A DNA stretch of 64,000 nt from positions 1-64,000 of the forward strand of contig JAJFKC010000038.1 in assembly GCA_021773435.1 (NCBI GenBank). The letters run 5' to 3'. This stretch comes from Porticoccaceae bacterium. GTDB lineage: Bacteria; Pseudomonadota; Gammaproteobacteria; Pseudomonadales; Porticoccaceae. Below the pieces are notes generated by a model, which saw only the letters and a list, made by a program, of their open reading frames with translations, searched no databases and had not been told where the DNA came from. Position 1 is the first letter of the stretch, and each line of letters opens with the position of its first letter. Made by a program: the position numbers and the translations under genes. This document shows positions 19,094-30,178 of this stretch, piece after piece.

Positions 19094-20520
19094 GATTCCA
19101 CCCCCGCTTTCAGCTTGCTCTCAGCGGCAATAAGAAAGTTGCCCGAGGTGACCACCGTGTCACCGGCTTCCAAGCCCTCCAATACTTCGATCCACTTGCG
19201 ATTGCGCAGGCCGGTTTTGATCTTGCGTGGTGCCAGGCGGCCATCGCCCAGGTCAAGAAAGACCACGCGGCTCTGACCTGAATAAAGTACGGCTGATTCC
19301 GGTACCACCAGACGCTTGCCAAGCTTTGCTTTGAGATGGACGTGGGCGTACATGGCAGGGCGCAGAAAGCCGTCGCTATTATCGAGCACCACACGAACAC
19401 GGGCCGTATGGGTGTCGCCTTCCATAAAGGGGTAGATGAAATCGACCCTGGCCGGGTATTCACGATCCTGCAACTCGGGCAGCACCACTTTGGCCATCAT
19501 TCCTACCTTAATCAGCGGCAACTCATAATCATAGACCTGCGCCTCAACCCACACGCGGGAGAGATCAGCGATACGCAATAGACGCTGGCCCGCTTTGAAA
19601 GCCGTGCCTTCGACGATTTTTTTGTCGATCACCACACCGCTGGCCGGAGCGAGTATGGCGACGTACTCCTGTGCCCTGCCGCGTTTTTCCAACGCATCGA
19701 TCTGGGCATCACTGATATCCCATAAAAGCAAACGACGACGCGCTGCAGCTAAGCGATGTTTGCCTTCTTTTGCTGAAGTACGGCGCAATACCTCCAGATA
19801 TTCTTCCTGCGCGCTCAACAGTTCGGGGCTGTAAACGGTGAATAGCGGCTCACCTTTTTTCGCTGGTTTGCCGACAGCGTTGGCGGTCAGTTCGCCGATC
19901 CAGCCGCTAAACTTCAGCGCCAAGTCACTCAAACGGGTTTCGTCATAGGTAACGCTGCCAACCGCACGGGTCGTAATACGCAACTTCTTCTGCTTGACCC
20001 GACCGGTGGTAATGCCAATTAATTGGCGGCGCGCTGGATCTACCCGCACAGTGCCGGGGACATCGGCACTCCCTCCAAAACCAGCGCTGGCACAGGTGGC
20101 GCAACGTAGGCCCTTGCGGCCCGTGGCCAAATCGAAGGTGATACTGCCTTTTCCCGCATCGGCTTCGATCTCAATGGTCAGTGGCCATTCGCCGCCCATG
20201 GAAGGCTGAAATGTACCTTCGTACTGACCAACTTCGGTCTCGTTCATCTCCGCCGGCGCGTACATGGCAGGCATGCTGCCCATGGAAGGCATGACGGCCA
20301 CAACTTTGAGCGCTGCACCGCCCAAGGGCTGCCCGGTTTTATCCTGCACCCAGATGGTTACTTTATTTTTACCTACCCTGGGCACCTCTGGATTAAGCTC
20401 GGCCCGTACCTTGAATGGGCCAGCTTCATGAAAATCGGCAGAGTTCATTTCAGCGATGGCTGGACTAGCCATAGTGATGAATAGAAATATAAACAGTGTT
20501 TTTAGAATGTTTGGTTTCAT
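19087..20520 (-). CDS. cusB: CusB-like periplasmic adaptor with an N-terminal FixH/YtkA-like domain
   Basis: N-terminal FKVRAELNPEVPRVGKNKVTIWVQD... Ig-like segment followed by an MFP adaptor; overlaps cusA. Confidence 0.88.
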   Translation of the reverse strand: MKPNILKTLFIFLFITMASPAIAEMNSADFHEAGPFKVRAELNPEVPRVGKNKVTIWVQDKTGQPLGGAALKVVAVMPSMGSMPAMYAPAEMNETEVGQYEGTFQPSMGGEWPLTIEIEADAGKGSITFDLATGRKGLRCATCASAGFGGSADVPGTVRVDPARRQLIGITTGRVKQKKLRITTRAVGSVTYDETRLSDLALKFSGWIGELTANAVGKPAKKGEPLFTVYSPELLSAQEEYLEVLRRTSAKEGKHRLAAARRRLLLWDISDAQIDALEKRGRAQEYVAILAPASGVVIDKKIVEGTAFKAGQRLLRIADLSRVWVEAQVYDYELPLIKVGMMAKVVLPELQDREYPARVDFIYPFMEGDTHTARVRVVLDNSDGFLRPAMYAHVHLKAKLGKRLVVPESAVLYSGQSRVVFLDLGDGRLAPRKIKTGLRNRKWIEVLEGLEAGDTVVTSGNFLIAAESKLKAGVESW

Positions 20521-21833
20521 AAGTCGTTACTCCTTGAAAGTACGCCCCTAAATTGAGTACCCAGGGTCCCACCCACAACATGTTCCAACGCCGCCAAACG
20601 TCGGTGGTAATCCGCCCGTGCCTGCTCTCGCTGCAATCGGGTCTGCATTACGTTTTTTTCAGCACCAATCAAATCAAGAAAATTACCGCTGCCTGCCTCG
20701 TAGTCAGACTGGGCGGCTTGCAGGTTCTCCTCGGCAAGGGGCAGCAACCGGTTTTGGTAAAGTCTCAAGACGTGCTCACTTTCGCGCACCTTTTCCACTG
20801 CTAGCTGCACCTCACCCATAAGCTGCGATACTTTAGCTCGTTGCTGCGAATCGAGACGCAGGATCATGGCGCGCGCCTCATCCTTTGCAGCACGACGTTT
20901 TCCCTGGAGTGGGATATTGATTGACGCACCCACGGTGAAACGCTTCTCGCTCTGATTCCAGAGGGTGTTGTACCCTGCGTTGAGGGTAATGTCGGGGTAG
21001 TCGTTGTGCTTGGCCAATCTTTCTCTGTAACGACTGGCTTGAATTCGAGCAACCAGAGCTCGCAATTCTGGGTGATGTTCGAGTGCCAACTTTCGTAGCT
21101 GTTCCACTGCAGGCAGGGGAATGGTCTGCGGTAGCGCTGCAGGGCGGGGCAGTGGCTGGTCGGGAAGACGTTGCAACAACGTGTTGATGTTCGCCATAAC
21201 ATCACGGCGCTGACGTTCCAACACGATGTCGCGGTGTTCCAGCAGTACCTGCTCCACTTCGGCATGCAAGGCATCTTGCCTGGAGGCACGCCCCGTCGAA
21301 TATTTGATCTCGGCGATATTCTGAAACTCCTGTAACAACGACTTGTTGATGCCATTAATACGAATAGCGGCATGGACAAAATACCAGTCGGCGTAGGCTG
21401 TCTTGGCTGTCTCAGTAAGTTTCAACCGCGCCTGTTCGATACCCACAAAAGCGGCATTGGCCTCAGCGCGAGCGACATCACCACGCAATTCACGTTTACC
21501 CGGCCAGGGCAGGCGTTGTGACAGAGAGAATTTTTGACCAAAGTCCAGGCCATCAGCACCTGCTGATCGAGGTGCGGCACTGTATGAAAGCATGGGATCG
21601 TCAAATGAATTAGCCTGCTCGATACGTGCCTTCGCGGCCTGCCAGGTTGCTTGCATGGTAGGAATGTCGGGGTTACGTGCCAGCACAGCCGCTACCAGAG
21701 TTGTTGAAGTCAGTGACGCTTGGTTAGCGAACGAAATATCATCCTCGAGGGCCATCAGTGGCTGGCAAATAACCGCCAACCACAGCAAAGCAATTCCCAA
21801 ACGGGAACGCCTACAATCATTCTTGTTATACAT
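20517..21833 (-). CDS. TolC-family outer membrane factor (CusC-like)
   Basis: OEP-type repeats; 4-bp overlap with the adaptor gene. Confidence 0.9.
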   Translation of the reverse strand: MYNKNDCRRSRLGIALLWLAVICQPLMALEDDISFANQASLTSTTLVAAVLARNPDIPTMQATWQAAKARIEQANSFDDPMLSYSAAPRSAGADGLDFGQKFSLSQRLPWPGKRELRGDVARAEANAAFVGIEQARLKLTETAKTAYADWYFVHAAIRINGINKSLLQEFQNIAEIKYSTGRASRQDALHAEVEQVLLEHRDIVLERQRRDVMANINTLLQRLPDQPLPRPAALPQTIPLPAVEQLRKLALEHHPELRALVARIQASRYRERLAKHNDYPDITLNAGYNTLWNQSEKRFTVGASINIPLQGKRRAAKDEARAMILRLDSQQRAKVSQLMGEVQLAVEKVRESEHVLRLYQNRLLPLAEENLQAAQSDYEAGSGNFLDLIGAEKNVMQTRLQREQARADYHRRLAALEHVVGGTLGTQFRGVLSRSNDL

Positions 21834-21967
21834 AAAACACCTTCGTTGTGAATTGAAATCAGGTCGGCTTGTAAGGCTCGCGTACGATAGCTGCGCGCGA
21901 ATTAAACCCGGACGAAAATCAGCGCTCTGCGCTTTTCTTTAAGCGCGGAGTGCAAACAAAGGTGTGA

Positions 21968-22402
21968 TCAAATACGGAAGCGGCTGGTCAGCAGATAGAC
22001 CGGTTTATCAGGAAGCAGAAGAAAAGAGCGAAAGACAAAAGCAACGGCGGGGCTTGGCGGAATGATATTGGGAAAATGAAACGAAACCGGTATGGGCGGC
22101 GGCTGTGGCGCATCGAGCATAACCACTTGTTGGGCGTGGAAACTGGGATGGGGGGCTACCTCGGAAGACTGATAGGAAATTTCACAGCAGCCATTGGCCA
22201 TCGTACCGGACTGATCCTGACAGGTAGCATCCATCGCGCAGCCCATCATGCCCATATCGCCTGGCTCGTCACAGCAGCAAACCACCTGCGGCTTACCGTC
22301 ACCCATCAATTCGCAGGCATACAAAGTCTGGAACTGCGTCAGCGGCCCCATGAGCAGTAGCAGCGCGACAATAAGTCGACGAATGGATGGAATTCTTATC
22401 AT
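21968..22402 (-). CDS. Small exported Cys/Met-rich protein
   Basis: Signal peptide, VVCCCDEPGDMGMMGCAMDATCQD, proline-rich tail. Confidence 0.65.
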   Translation of the reverse strand: MIRIPSIRRLIVALLLLMGPLTQFQTLYACELMGDGKPQVVCCCDEPGDMGMMGCAMDATCQDQSGTMANGCCEISYQSSEVAPHPSFHAQQVVMLDAPQPPPIPVSFHFPNIIPPSPAVAFVFRSFLLLPDKPVYLLTSRFRI

Positions 22403-22481
22403 TTTTCTATGCTATCGGCAGTCAATTGAATAGGCAACTTTCTATCTGAGTCATTCCGGTCGAACTGGTTCTCGTATTCAC

Positions 22482-23438
22482 TTATTTTTTGCCCGGCCGC
22501 CATTTCTGAATCTGGTGATTGGCGTAGTCAGCCACAAACACTGTGCCATCACTCGCAACTGCTACGGCAATGGTAGTATGGGTTGGCCCTTTAGAGGGGA
22601 TGCCAAAGGTATTGAGAAATTCTCCGTCCGGTTTGAACTTCTGCACTCGGTCGTTATAGAAATCCGCAACAAATATATTGCCTTGTGAGCCAATACTGAT
22701 ACCGGTCACGGTGGCAAACCAGCCGTTAAACGAACCAAAGATATTCATCGCCAGAGGGCCTCCCCATTTATGGGAGAAATCACCGTTGGAGCTGAAAACT
22801 TGAACCCGATCATTGTAACCATCGGCGATATAAAAGGTTCCATTGGCGGTAACCGCAACATCGGTGGGGTAGTTAAACTCACCTGCCCAGACGCCCGTTT
22901 CGCCAAGTGTTCCCCATTGGCGAATAAAACCGCCGTTCGCATCTAACTGCTGCACGCGCTGATTATAGAAATCAGCTACAAAGAGATCGCCATTGTTTGC
23001 CACAGCAACACCACCTGGCGCATTGAACTCACCCGGCCCCGCACCCGGCTTGCCTATAGCGCGAAGAAACTGGCCTTGCAGCGTGTAGACCTGAATCCGC
23101 TCATTGAAGTAGTCCGCCACATAGAGTTCACCGTTGGCAACTGTCAGATTCATAGGGCGGCCAAGCTGACCTGCTTCGTCACCTGGTTCACCAAACATGT
23201 GTTTGAAGTTACCGCCAAAATCGAACACTTGAATACGAGCATTGCGTGAGTCGCTGACAAACACTTCTGATACTGACACGGCGATGCCAGTGGGCTCGTT
23301 GAATCGTCCCGGGGCATCACCTTTACCACCCCAGGTTTTTACCAGCTGATAAGGCGGCTCTTTGACACGGGGAAACCAGGCGTATGATGACAACAACAGT
23401 GTGCTCACCATCACGACAAACAGCGTTAGTCGAACCAT
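22482..23438 (-). CDS. NHL-repeat beta-propeller protein, exported or membrane-anchored
   Basis: Repeated FNxPxGVAVxxxGxxFVADxxNxRVQ units after an N-terminal hydrophobic segment. Confidence 0.9.
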   Translation of the reverse strand: MVRLTLFVVMVSTLLLSSYAWFPRVKEPPYQLVKTWGGKGDAPGRFNEPTGIAVSVSEVFVSDSRNARIQVFDFGGNFKHMFGEPGDEAGQLGRPMNLTVANGELYVADYFNERIQVYTLQGQFLRAIGKPGAGPGEFNAPGGVAVANNGDLFVADFYNQRVQQLDANGGFIRQWGTLGETGVWAGEFNYPTDVAVTANGTFYIADGYNDRVQVFSSNGDFSHKWGGPLAMNIFGSFNGWFATVTGISIGSQGNIFVADFYNDRVQKFKPDGEFLNTFGIPSKGPTHTTIAVAVASDGTVFVADYANHQIQKWRPGKK

Positions 23439-23466
23439 CTATTCGTTCTCCGGTCAGTCGTTCCCG

Positions 23467-24369
23467 TTAGTCGTTTAAGCGCACGCTGAGGGTGAAAATA
23501 AAATCCTGTTTCAGTGCATTACCGTTGAGGTTTTGCATCACCGGCAGTTGTAGTGCAACCTCTGTTATTGCGCGTTGTGTTACGTATTGAAGAGTGGGAG
23601 CGAGATAAAGTGTAGTACCCCCTGAATTAGGGTCTTTCTGTCCATTGTTGCGATTCTTACCCTGCCAAACCCCATTGCTTTCAACACCGGCATTGAAAAA
23701 GTGGGGCAGCCCATCCGTTGGGCCACCTATCCAGACACGTCGGTGATAGGAGAGGTCGAGTCGTGCTTCGTCGCCCCGTTCAAAATTATTGGCTGCGTTA
23801 TTGAACTTGTAACTGGCCGAAACTGCCCACTCTTTTTCTAGCGACTGCGCGGTGGCGACAACACCAATGAGCGGGTTCCATGCGCCTGAGCCAAGCTGCA
23901 ATGAACCGGGCAGACGACCGAACCTGTCCTGCTCATCGTCTGTGCCCGTCGGCATTTCAATGCCAGCAAAGGGTGCAATTCGAACAGTGCTCCCCAGCTG
24001 GTCTTTACTATATGCGGCATATCGCACCATTGTTGTTATGTCACCCAGGCCTTTGACATTGCGTTTGCTTCGGCCCGACGGCATATCGAGTTCCATGGTT
24101 TTATCTAGCAACGGCACAATGCCAAAGAGCGTCCAACGGGGTGTCACTCCCCAAACTCCAACGATGGGCAATGCTTTGACCGTTAGTTCACGGCTCATGG
24201 GGCCAGGGTCATCCGTCGCACTGAGATATTTGGCCTGCACCCGCACCACGCCTTCACCTTTGCTGACGGGTAGCGCAGTGTTGAAAGTGACAGGCGCCGC
24301 GGAGAGCTGAAAGGTGGCACTAAAAAGCAGCGGGGCGCACAAACATCCGGCCAAAAACGTTTGCCTCAT
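23467..24369 (-). CDS. Outer-membrane beta-barrel transporter-like protein
   Basis: Signal peptide, alternating beta-strand pattern, C-terminal FIFTLSVRLND. Confidence 0.65.
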   Translation of the reverse strand: MRQTFLAGCLCAPLLFSATFQLSAAPVTFNTALPVSKGEGVVRVQAKYLSATDDPGPMSRELTVKALPIVGVWGVTPRWTLFGIVPLLDKTMELDMPSGRSKRNVKGLGDITTMVRYAAYSKDQLGSTVRIAPFAGIEMPTGTDDEQDRFGRLPGSLQLGSGAWNPLIGVVATAQSLEKEWAVSASYKFNNAANNFERGDEARLDLSYHRRVWIGGPTDGLPHFFNAGVESNGVWQGKNRNNGQKDPNSGGTTLYLAPTLQYVTQRAITEVALQLPVMQNLNGNALKQDFIFTLSVRLND

Positions 24370-24680
24370 AACGGTTGTTCACTCATCGAACGCAGCGTGA
24401 ATCCAGCATCATGCACGAGCTGTTTCAACCGCGCTTCGGTCAATGTCACACCCTCTTCGACTTTGACGATCAGCAAACCTTTTTCCAGATCAACCGTCAC
24501 TGACTCCACTCCTTCGGTGCGTATTAACATCTTTTCGATACCGTAGGCACAGAAGGGGCAGGAGAGACCATCCACCCGCAGCTTGTATTGAGTGCCAGCG
24601 GCAAGGAGTGGGGCGCTCCAGAGTAGCGTCATAATCATTAATAAAATCGTTTTTCTCATACCTGTTCTCCTAACTTTCAC
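24366..24680 (-). CDS. Exported heavy-metal-associated (HMA) domain protein
   Basis: Signal peptide plus VDGLSCPFCAYGIEKML; 4-bp overlap with the downstream gene. Confidence 0.85.
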   Translation of the reverse strand: MKVRRTGMRKTILLMIMTLLWSAPLLAAGTQYKLRVDGLSCPFCAYGIEKMLIRTEGVESVTVDLEKGLLIVKVEEGVTLTEARLKQLVHDAGFTLRSMSEQPL

Positions 24681-24883
24681 AGTCTACAAATGCCACTCGA
24701 ACTCTACTTTGGCCCGATAGTCAGATTCGCCTGTTGTCAGTCGAATCATTTGGGATAGAAAACTGCACAGGTATTAGTAATTTGTCCTGACTAACCGGGA
24801 GGAGGTATTAAACATAATCGGCGCTGCCAGAGCTGTATAGCGGTGTAAAAGCCACTTCGTTATGAACCGGAATAAACGTCTCT

Positions 24884-25294
24884 TCATCCGGCATCCCCAT
24901 ACAGATGTTTGAGGATGCTGCATTCGCTTAATGGCTTGCCCTTTCCGGGACAGAATTCAGATAATTCTCCCAAGGCGATTTTTATCTCAATCAAATCAGC
25001 AATGCGTTTTTCGATCTCGGTTATCTTTTGTTGTGTTTTTTCACGGATATCTCCGCAATCTTTTTCTGGTAATTCGCTTAACCCTAGCAACTCTTTAATT
25101 TCTTCCAAAGTAAAACCAAGACTTTGCGTCTTTCGAATGAAACGCAGGCGTTTAACACTGCCTTGATCGTAAACCCGATACCCTGAGTTCGTGCGTTCAA
25201 GAGGGGAAATCAAGCCTTTGCGCTCGTAATATCGGACGGTATCAATGTTAACGTCGCAGGCTTTTGCCAATGTGCCAATTTTTATTGTATTCAT
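24884..25294 (-). CDS. MerR-family metal-responsive regulator (CueR/ZntR-like)
   Basis: MNTIKIGTLAKACDVNIDTVRYYERKGLI; C-terminal FCPGKGKPLSECSILKHL metal loop. Confidence 0.9.
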   Translation of the reverse strand: MNTIKIGTLAKACDVNIDTVRYYERKGLISPLERTNSGYRVYDQGSVKRLRFIRKTQSLGFTLEEIKELLGLSELPEKDCGDIREKTQQKITEIEKRIADLIEIKIALGELSEFCPGKGKPLSECSILKHLYGDAG

Positions 25295-25311
25295 AATCCA
25301 CTCCATTTTTA

Positions 25312-25344
25312 GATCATAAACCCTGGACTATAGTCTAGAGTCAA
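25312..25344 (-). promoter_or_regulatory. MerR-type promoter/operator of the minus-strand merR
   Basis: Minus strand TTGACT-N20-TATGAT with near-dyad CTAGACTATAGTCCAG in a long spacer. Confidence 0.65.
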
Positions 25345-25366
25345 GCTTATGGAGCGTGGATTGTTA

Positions 25367-25774
25367 TTAAGCGTTGATCACACCGAAAAACAGCGCATCT
25401 ATCACCGGGCATTCGGGCACATCTTCACCACTACATGAGAGCACGGTCGCACTCAGGGCCTCTTCGATACGTCTCAGATCCTGTATCTTCTGATGGACCG
25501 TCTCGAGGTGTTGTTTAGCCAGTTTCGACACCTCGTTGCAGGAGACAACTTTTCTGTCCACCAGGTTGAGGAGGCTCTTTAAGTTATCTATCCCGAAACC
25601 AAGTTCGCGCCCACGCATAATGAATCTTAGTCGGCGCTCGTGGGTTTCGTTATATTGGCGATACCCGGCCGCTGAACGTGCTGGCTCAGGCATAAGGCCA
25701 GTTTTCTCGTAATAGCGAATGGTCTCAAGGTTACAGCCGGTTTTTTTAGCCAGCTTTCCACGCGTTATGCTCAT
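25367..25774 (-). CDS. merR: Mercury resistance regulator MerR
   Basis: HTH GKLAKKTGCNLETIRYYEKTGLM; three Cys in MerR pattern (SCNEV; CSGEDVPEC); divergent from merTP. Confidence 0.93.
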   Translation of the reverse strand: MSITRGKLAKKTGCNLETIRYYEKTGLMPEPARSAAGYRQYNETHERRLRFIMRGRELGFGIDNLKSLLNLVDRKVVSCNEVSKLAKQHLETVHQKIQDLRRIEEALSATVLSCSGEDVPECPVIDALFFGVINA

Positions 25775-25808
25775 CTACACTCGTATCCAAATTAATCGAA
25801 ATGACTGC

Positions 25809-25839
25809 TTGACCCTGTAGACGATACAGGGTTTACCTT
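25809..25839 (+). promoter_or_regulatory. mer operator/promoter
   Basis: TTGACC at 25809; perfect dyad ACCCTGTA-gacga-TACAGGGT (25812-25832) in a ~19-bp spacer. Confidence 0.7.
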
Positions 25840-25874
25840 GGCTATGTTGCTGTAAATTTGCAAGGAACACCCCA

Positions 25875-26288
25875 ATGGCTGAAACAGATAGCGAGTCCGA
25901 TCAAAGTAGAGGCAAGTGGCTGGCGGCGGCGGGGGTCTCGGCTGCGCTTGTCGCCTCTTCTTGCTGTGTTGTGCCGCTCGTTTTGGTAACCCTTGGCATC
26001 GGCGGTGCCTGGATGGGCAACCTGACGGCCCTGGAATCCTACGAGCCTTATTTCATCTCTGTCACGGTGGCATTTCTGGGCACCGGTTTTTGGACTGTGT
26101 ATTTCAAACCGAAAAAGCAATGCGACGAGGGCAGTTATTGCGCACGCCCTGCTTCTGCGCTTATGACCAGGACGACGCTCTGGGTGGCCACATTACTGGT
26201 AGTTCTGTCCGCCACTGTCAATCTTTGGGCACCACTTTTTTATTATTTGGGCACCACTTTTTTATTAGGCGATTATCAACTTTATTAG
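25875..26288 (+). CDS. merT: Mercuric transport protein MerT, C-terminally altered
   Basis: ASSCCVVPLVLVTLGIGGAWMGNLTALE; MerT motifs; tail changed by a 22-bp duplication. Confidence 0.94.
   Translation: MAETDSESDQSRGKWLAAAGVSAALVASSCCVVPLVLVTLGIGGAWMGNLTALESYEPYFISVTVAFLGTGFWTVYFKPKKQCDEGSYCARPASALMTRTTLWVATLLVVLSATVNLWAPLFYYLGTTFLLGDYQLY
26224..26267 (+). repeat. Perfect 22-bp tandem duplication in merT
   Basis: TTTGGGCACCACTTTTTTATTA x2 (26224-26245, 26246-26267). Confidence 0.95.
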
Positions 26289-26300
26289 GAAATTTATAGC

Positions 26301-26642
26301 ATGAAAAAAATTGTATTATTCGTTTGTGCCCTAGGCCTTATTACCACCCTGTCGATGACTGGACTCAACATTACGCCCGCTGCTGCTTCGCCTCAACCCG
26401 TAAGTGCAAGCGTATCTGCATCGGCTCAAGAGACGTCTACATTTTCGATCGAAAAAATGACCTGTGCCGCTTGCCCAATCACCGTGCGTAAAGCGATGGA
26501 GCGCGTCGACGGCGTTGCCAAGGTGACTGTTGATTTCAATAAGAAGACGGCAGCCGTTATCTACGATCCGCATGTTACAACAATCGACCAAATTAGCGAC
26601 GCATCTACCAATGCTGGCTATCCCGCGACTCTACAGCTTTAG
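26301..26642 (+). CDS. merP: Periplasmic mercury-binding protein MerP
   Basis: Signal peptide and IEKMTCAACPITVRKAMERVDGV. Confidence 0.95.
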   Translation: MKKIVLFVCALGLITTLSMTGLNITPAAASPQPVSASVSASAQETSTFSIEKMTCAACPITVRKAMERVDGVAKVTVDFNKKTAAVIYDPHVTTIDQISDASTNAGYPATLQL

Positions 26643-26680
26643 CAAGTCAAGCACGATGACCCAATAACGCAAAACCAGAA

Positions 26681-26715
26681 AACCGGATAACCGGATAACC
26701 GGATAACCGGATAAC
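26681..26715 (+). repeat. 8-bp tandem repeat AACCGGAT x4.4 abutting the merC start
   Basis: Direct reading: aaccggataaccggataaccggataaccggataac, ATG at 26717. Confidence 0.95.
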
Positions 26716-26716
26716 T

Positions 26717-27136
26717 ATGAATAATCTATTGAGTCTTTTTGCCCGTATTGGTGATAAAACAGGTTCACTGGGCGCAGTCGTTTCTGCTATGGGTTGTGCC
26801 ATGTGTTTCCCGGCCATCGCCAGTTTAGGGGCCGCTGTGGGGATGGGCTTTCTCAGTCAATGGGAAGGCTTATTTGTTAATACCCTGCTGCCCTTTTTTG
26901 CATGGCTTACGCTCGTATTGAATGCCTTGAGTTGGTTCAGCCACAAACAATGGTTGCGTAGTTTAGTCGGTATGACTGGCCCGGTTTTATTGCTGGTTTC
27001 GCTATATCCCCTCTTTCAGTATGGCTGGAGCAGCTATGTCACCTATTCGGCCCTGGGCCTGATGGTGGCTGTATCCCTTTGGGATATATTCTCGCCGGTC
27101 AACAAGCAATGTGACGATGAAACCTGTGAAGTATGA
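26717..27136 (+). CDS. merC: Mercury transporter MerC
   Basis: GCAMCFPAIASLGAAVGMGFLSQWEG. Confidence 0.92.
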   Translation: MNNLLSLFARIGDKTGSLGAVVSAMGCAMCFPAIASLGAAVGMGFLSQWEGLFVNTLLPFFAWLTLVLNALSWFSHKQWLRSLVGMTGPVLLLVSLYPLFQYGWSSYVTYSALGLMVAVSLWDIFSPVNKQCDDETCEV

Positions 27137-27178
27137 AAACCGAAGAGTGATCATCCTGGGCAATTATAGGGCGCAAAA

Positions 27179-28874
<1,696 letters not shown>

Positions 28875-29038
28875 TCGCTCATCGATGAGGGTTTATCCGT
28901 ATCAACTCGCATGTGTTCAGACCTGTTTGACTATCAAACGTTTCTTATTGGCACCGGTCGTTTACCCGAGAACATTGCACCCATAGAGGGCTTGATATTA
29001 CGCTGACTCAACATGTAACGGCCTTATGGCTAACTCAT

Positions 29039-29224
29039 TCATCGCACTCGCCGTCTTGATTCTATCCACTGAATAATCGCACTTTCGTACCAACCAACAG
29101 CGCGAGCACCTGTTAATTGTATTTGTTTTGGGAATTTCCCCTTAGCCATTTCTGAATAAATCGTCGAGCGGGAAAGCCCAGTCATGGCCTTGACCTCATT
29201 AAGTCTCAATACTTTATATTTCAT
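29039..29224 (-). CDS. AlpA-family phage/island transcriptional regulator
   Basis: VLRLNEVKAMTGLSRSTIYSEMAKGKFPKQIQLTGARAVGWYESAIIQWIE. Confidence 0.88.
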   Translation of the reverse strand: MKYKVLRLNEVKAMTGLSRSTIYSEMAKGKFPKQIQLTGARAVGWYESAIIQWIESRRRVR

Positions 29225-30151
29225 CTGTTCGCACCCCGAGTTTCTTATGGCCTATCAATACTATCCGGGCGCGATGAAAGGACAACGTAAAACCCTTTCC
29301 GGCCCCGACTGACTTCCAGGCTAGGCGCTTTTACTGGTTCCAGTGGAACCAATGCCAATTGTTATTCAGGTTTCTACGTGTATTTTATTTTTGGTAAGTG
29401 TTTGTGACCAACCACAGGCTCGTAGCCTGACAGGGTTCGCTTGCGCGAAAAGGCCAAGGGACACGACTCCCATTCAACCTGACATGCCTCAATCGTAGGC
29501 AACGCAGCTTTTCTTCTTTTGAAGAAGGCACTACGTGATCCAATTGGCTCTAAGAGCCGCCCTTTGTGGTGAACTATCACCTCCTTTATAGCTTATGCGG
29601 CACCAATAGCCCGCTGAGTTAGAAAATACCGTATCAATTACGGACGTATAAGATGGCTGATTCCTCTGCCGATTTTGGACAGCAAATGCCGCCCCGAAAG
29701 ATGGACATAGCACCCTGTTTTTAAGATGGGTTAACGACCATTGGGCCGGTGCGCTATTAATAACCCGCAAGCGCTTTGTCGTTTTTGCTATGAAAGCATA
29801 GCGAGGACGACCCCTCTGCCACATTTCCGCTGTGGCCTGCGGATAGATTTGTTTATCACACTGGTATGGCCAGTATAGTTAGACCGAACTCGCACTGAAC
29901 TCAGTAATCCTTCTATGAGCGGTAGTCGTTCGGGGCTCCGCAGCCCTCGTCACTACCCCGCTGCGCTCGCTAGTGACGAGGTTTTCATACGGAAAGAACA
30001 CCACGTCCGGCAAGCAGTCTTCATAATCGCTTAAGAAAACAGGGGCTTTGAGAAATACTTACACTCAAGCCACTCCAACATTACCCTAATTGGCTAGTTT
30101 TGCTTTCATAACGCATAGCATGCTTGCGTATATTTAACAGCTACACTAAAA

Positions 30152-30172
30152 TGTATACCTATTAAATATACA
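30152..30172. promoter_or_regulatory. Inverted repeat upstream of the DUF1778-GNAT pair, possible autoregulatory operator
   Basis: TGTATA-N9-TATACA. Confidence 0.45.
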
Positions 30173-30178
30173 GAGAGG

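Noticed and set aside
29374-29824. Minus-strand ORFs of 68 and 97 aa between AlpA and the TA pair
   Set aside because: No recognisable domain; may be element debris but not supportable as genes.
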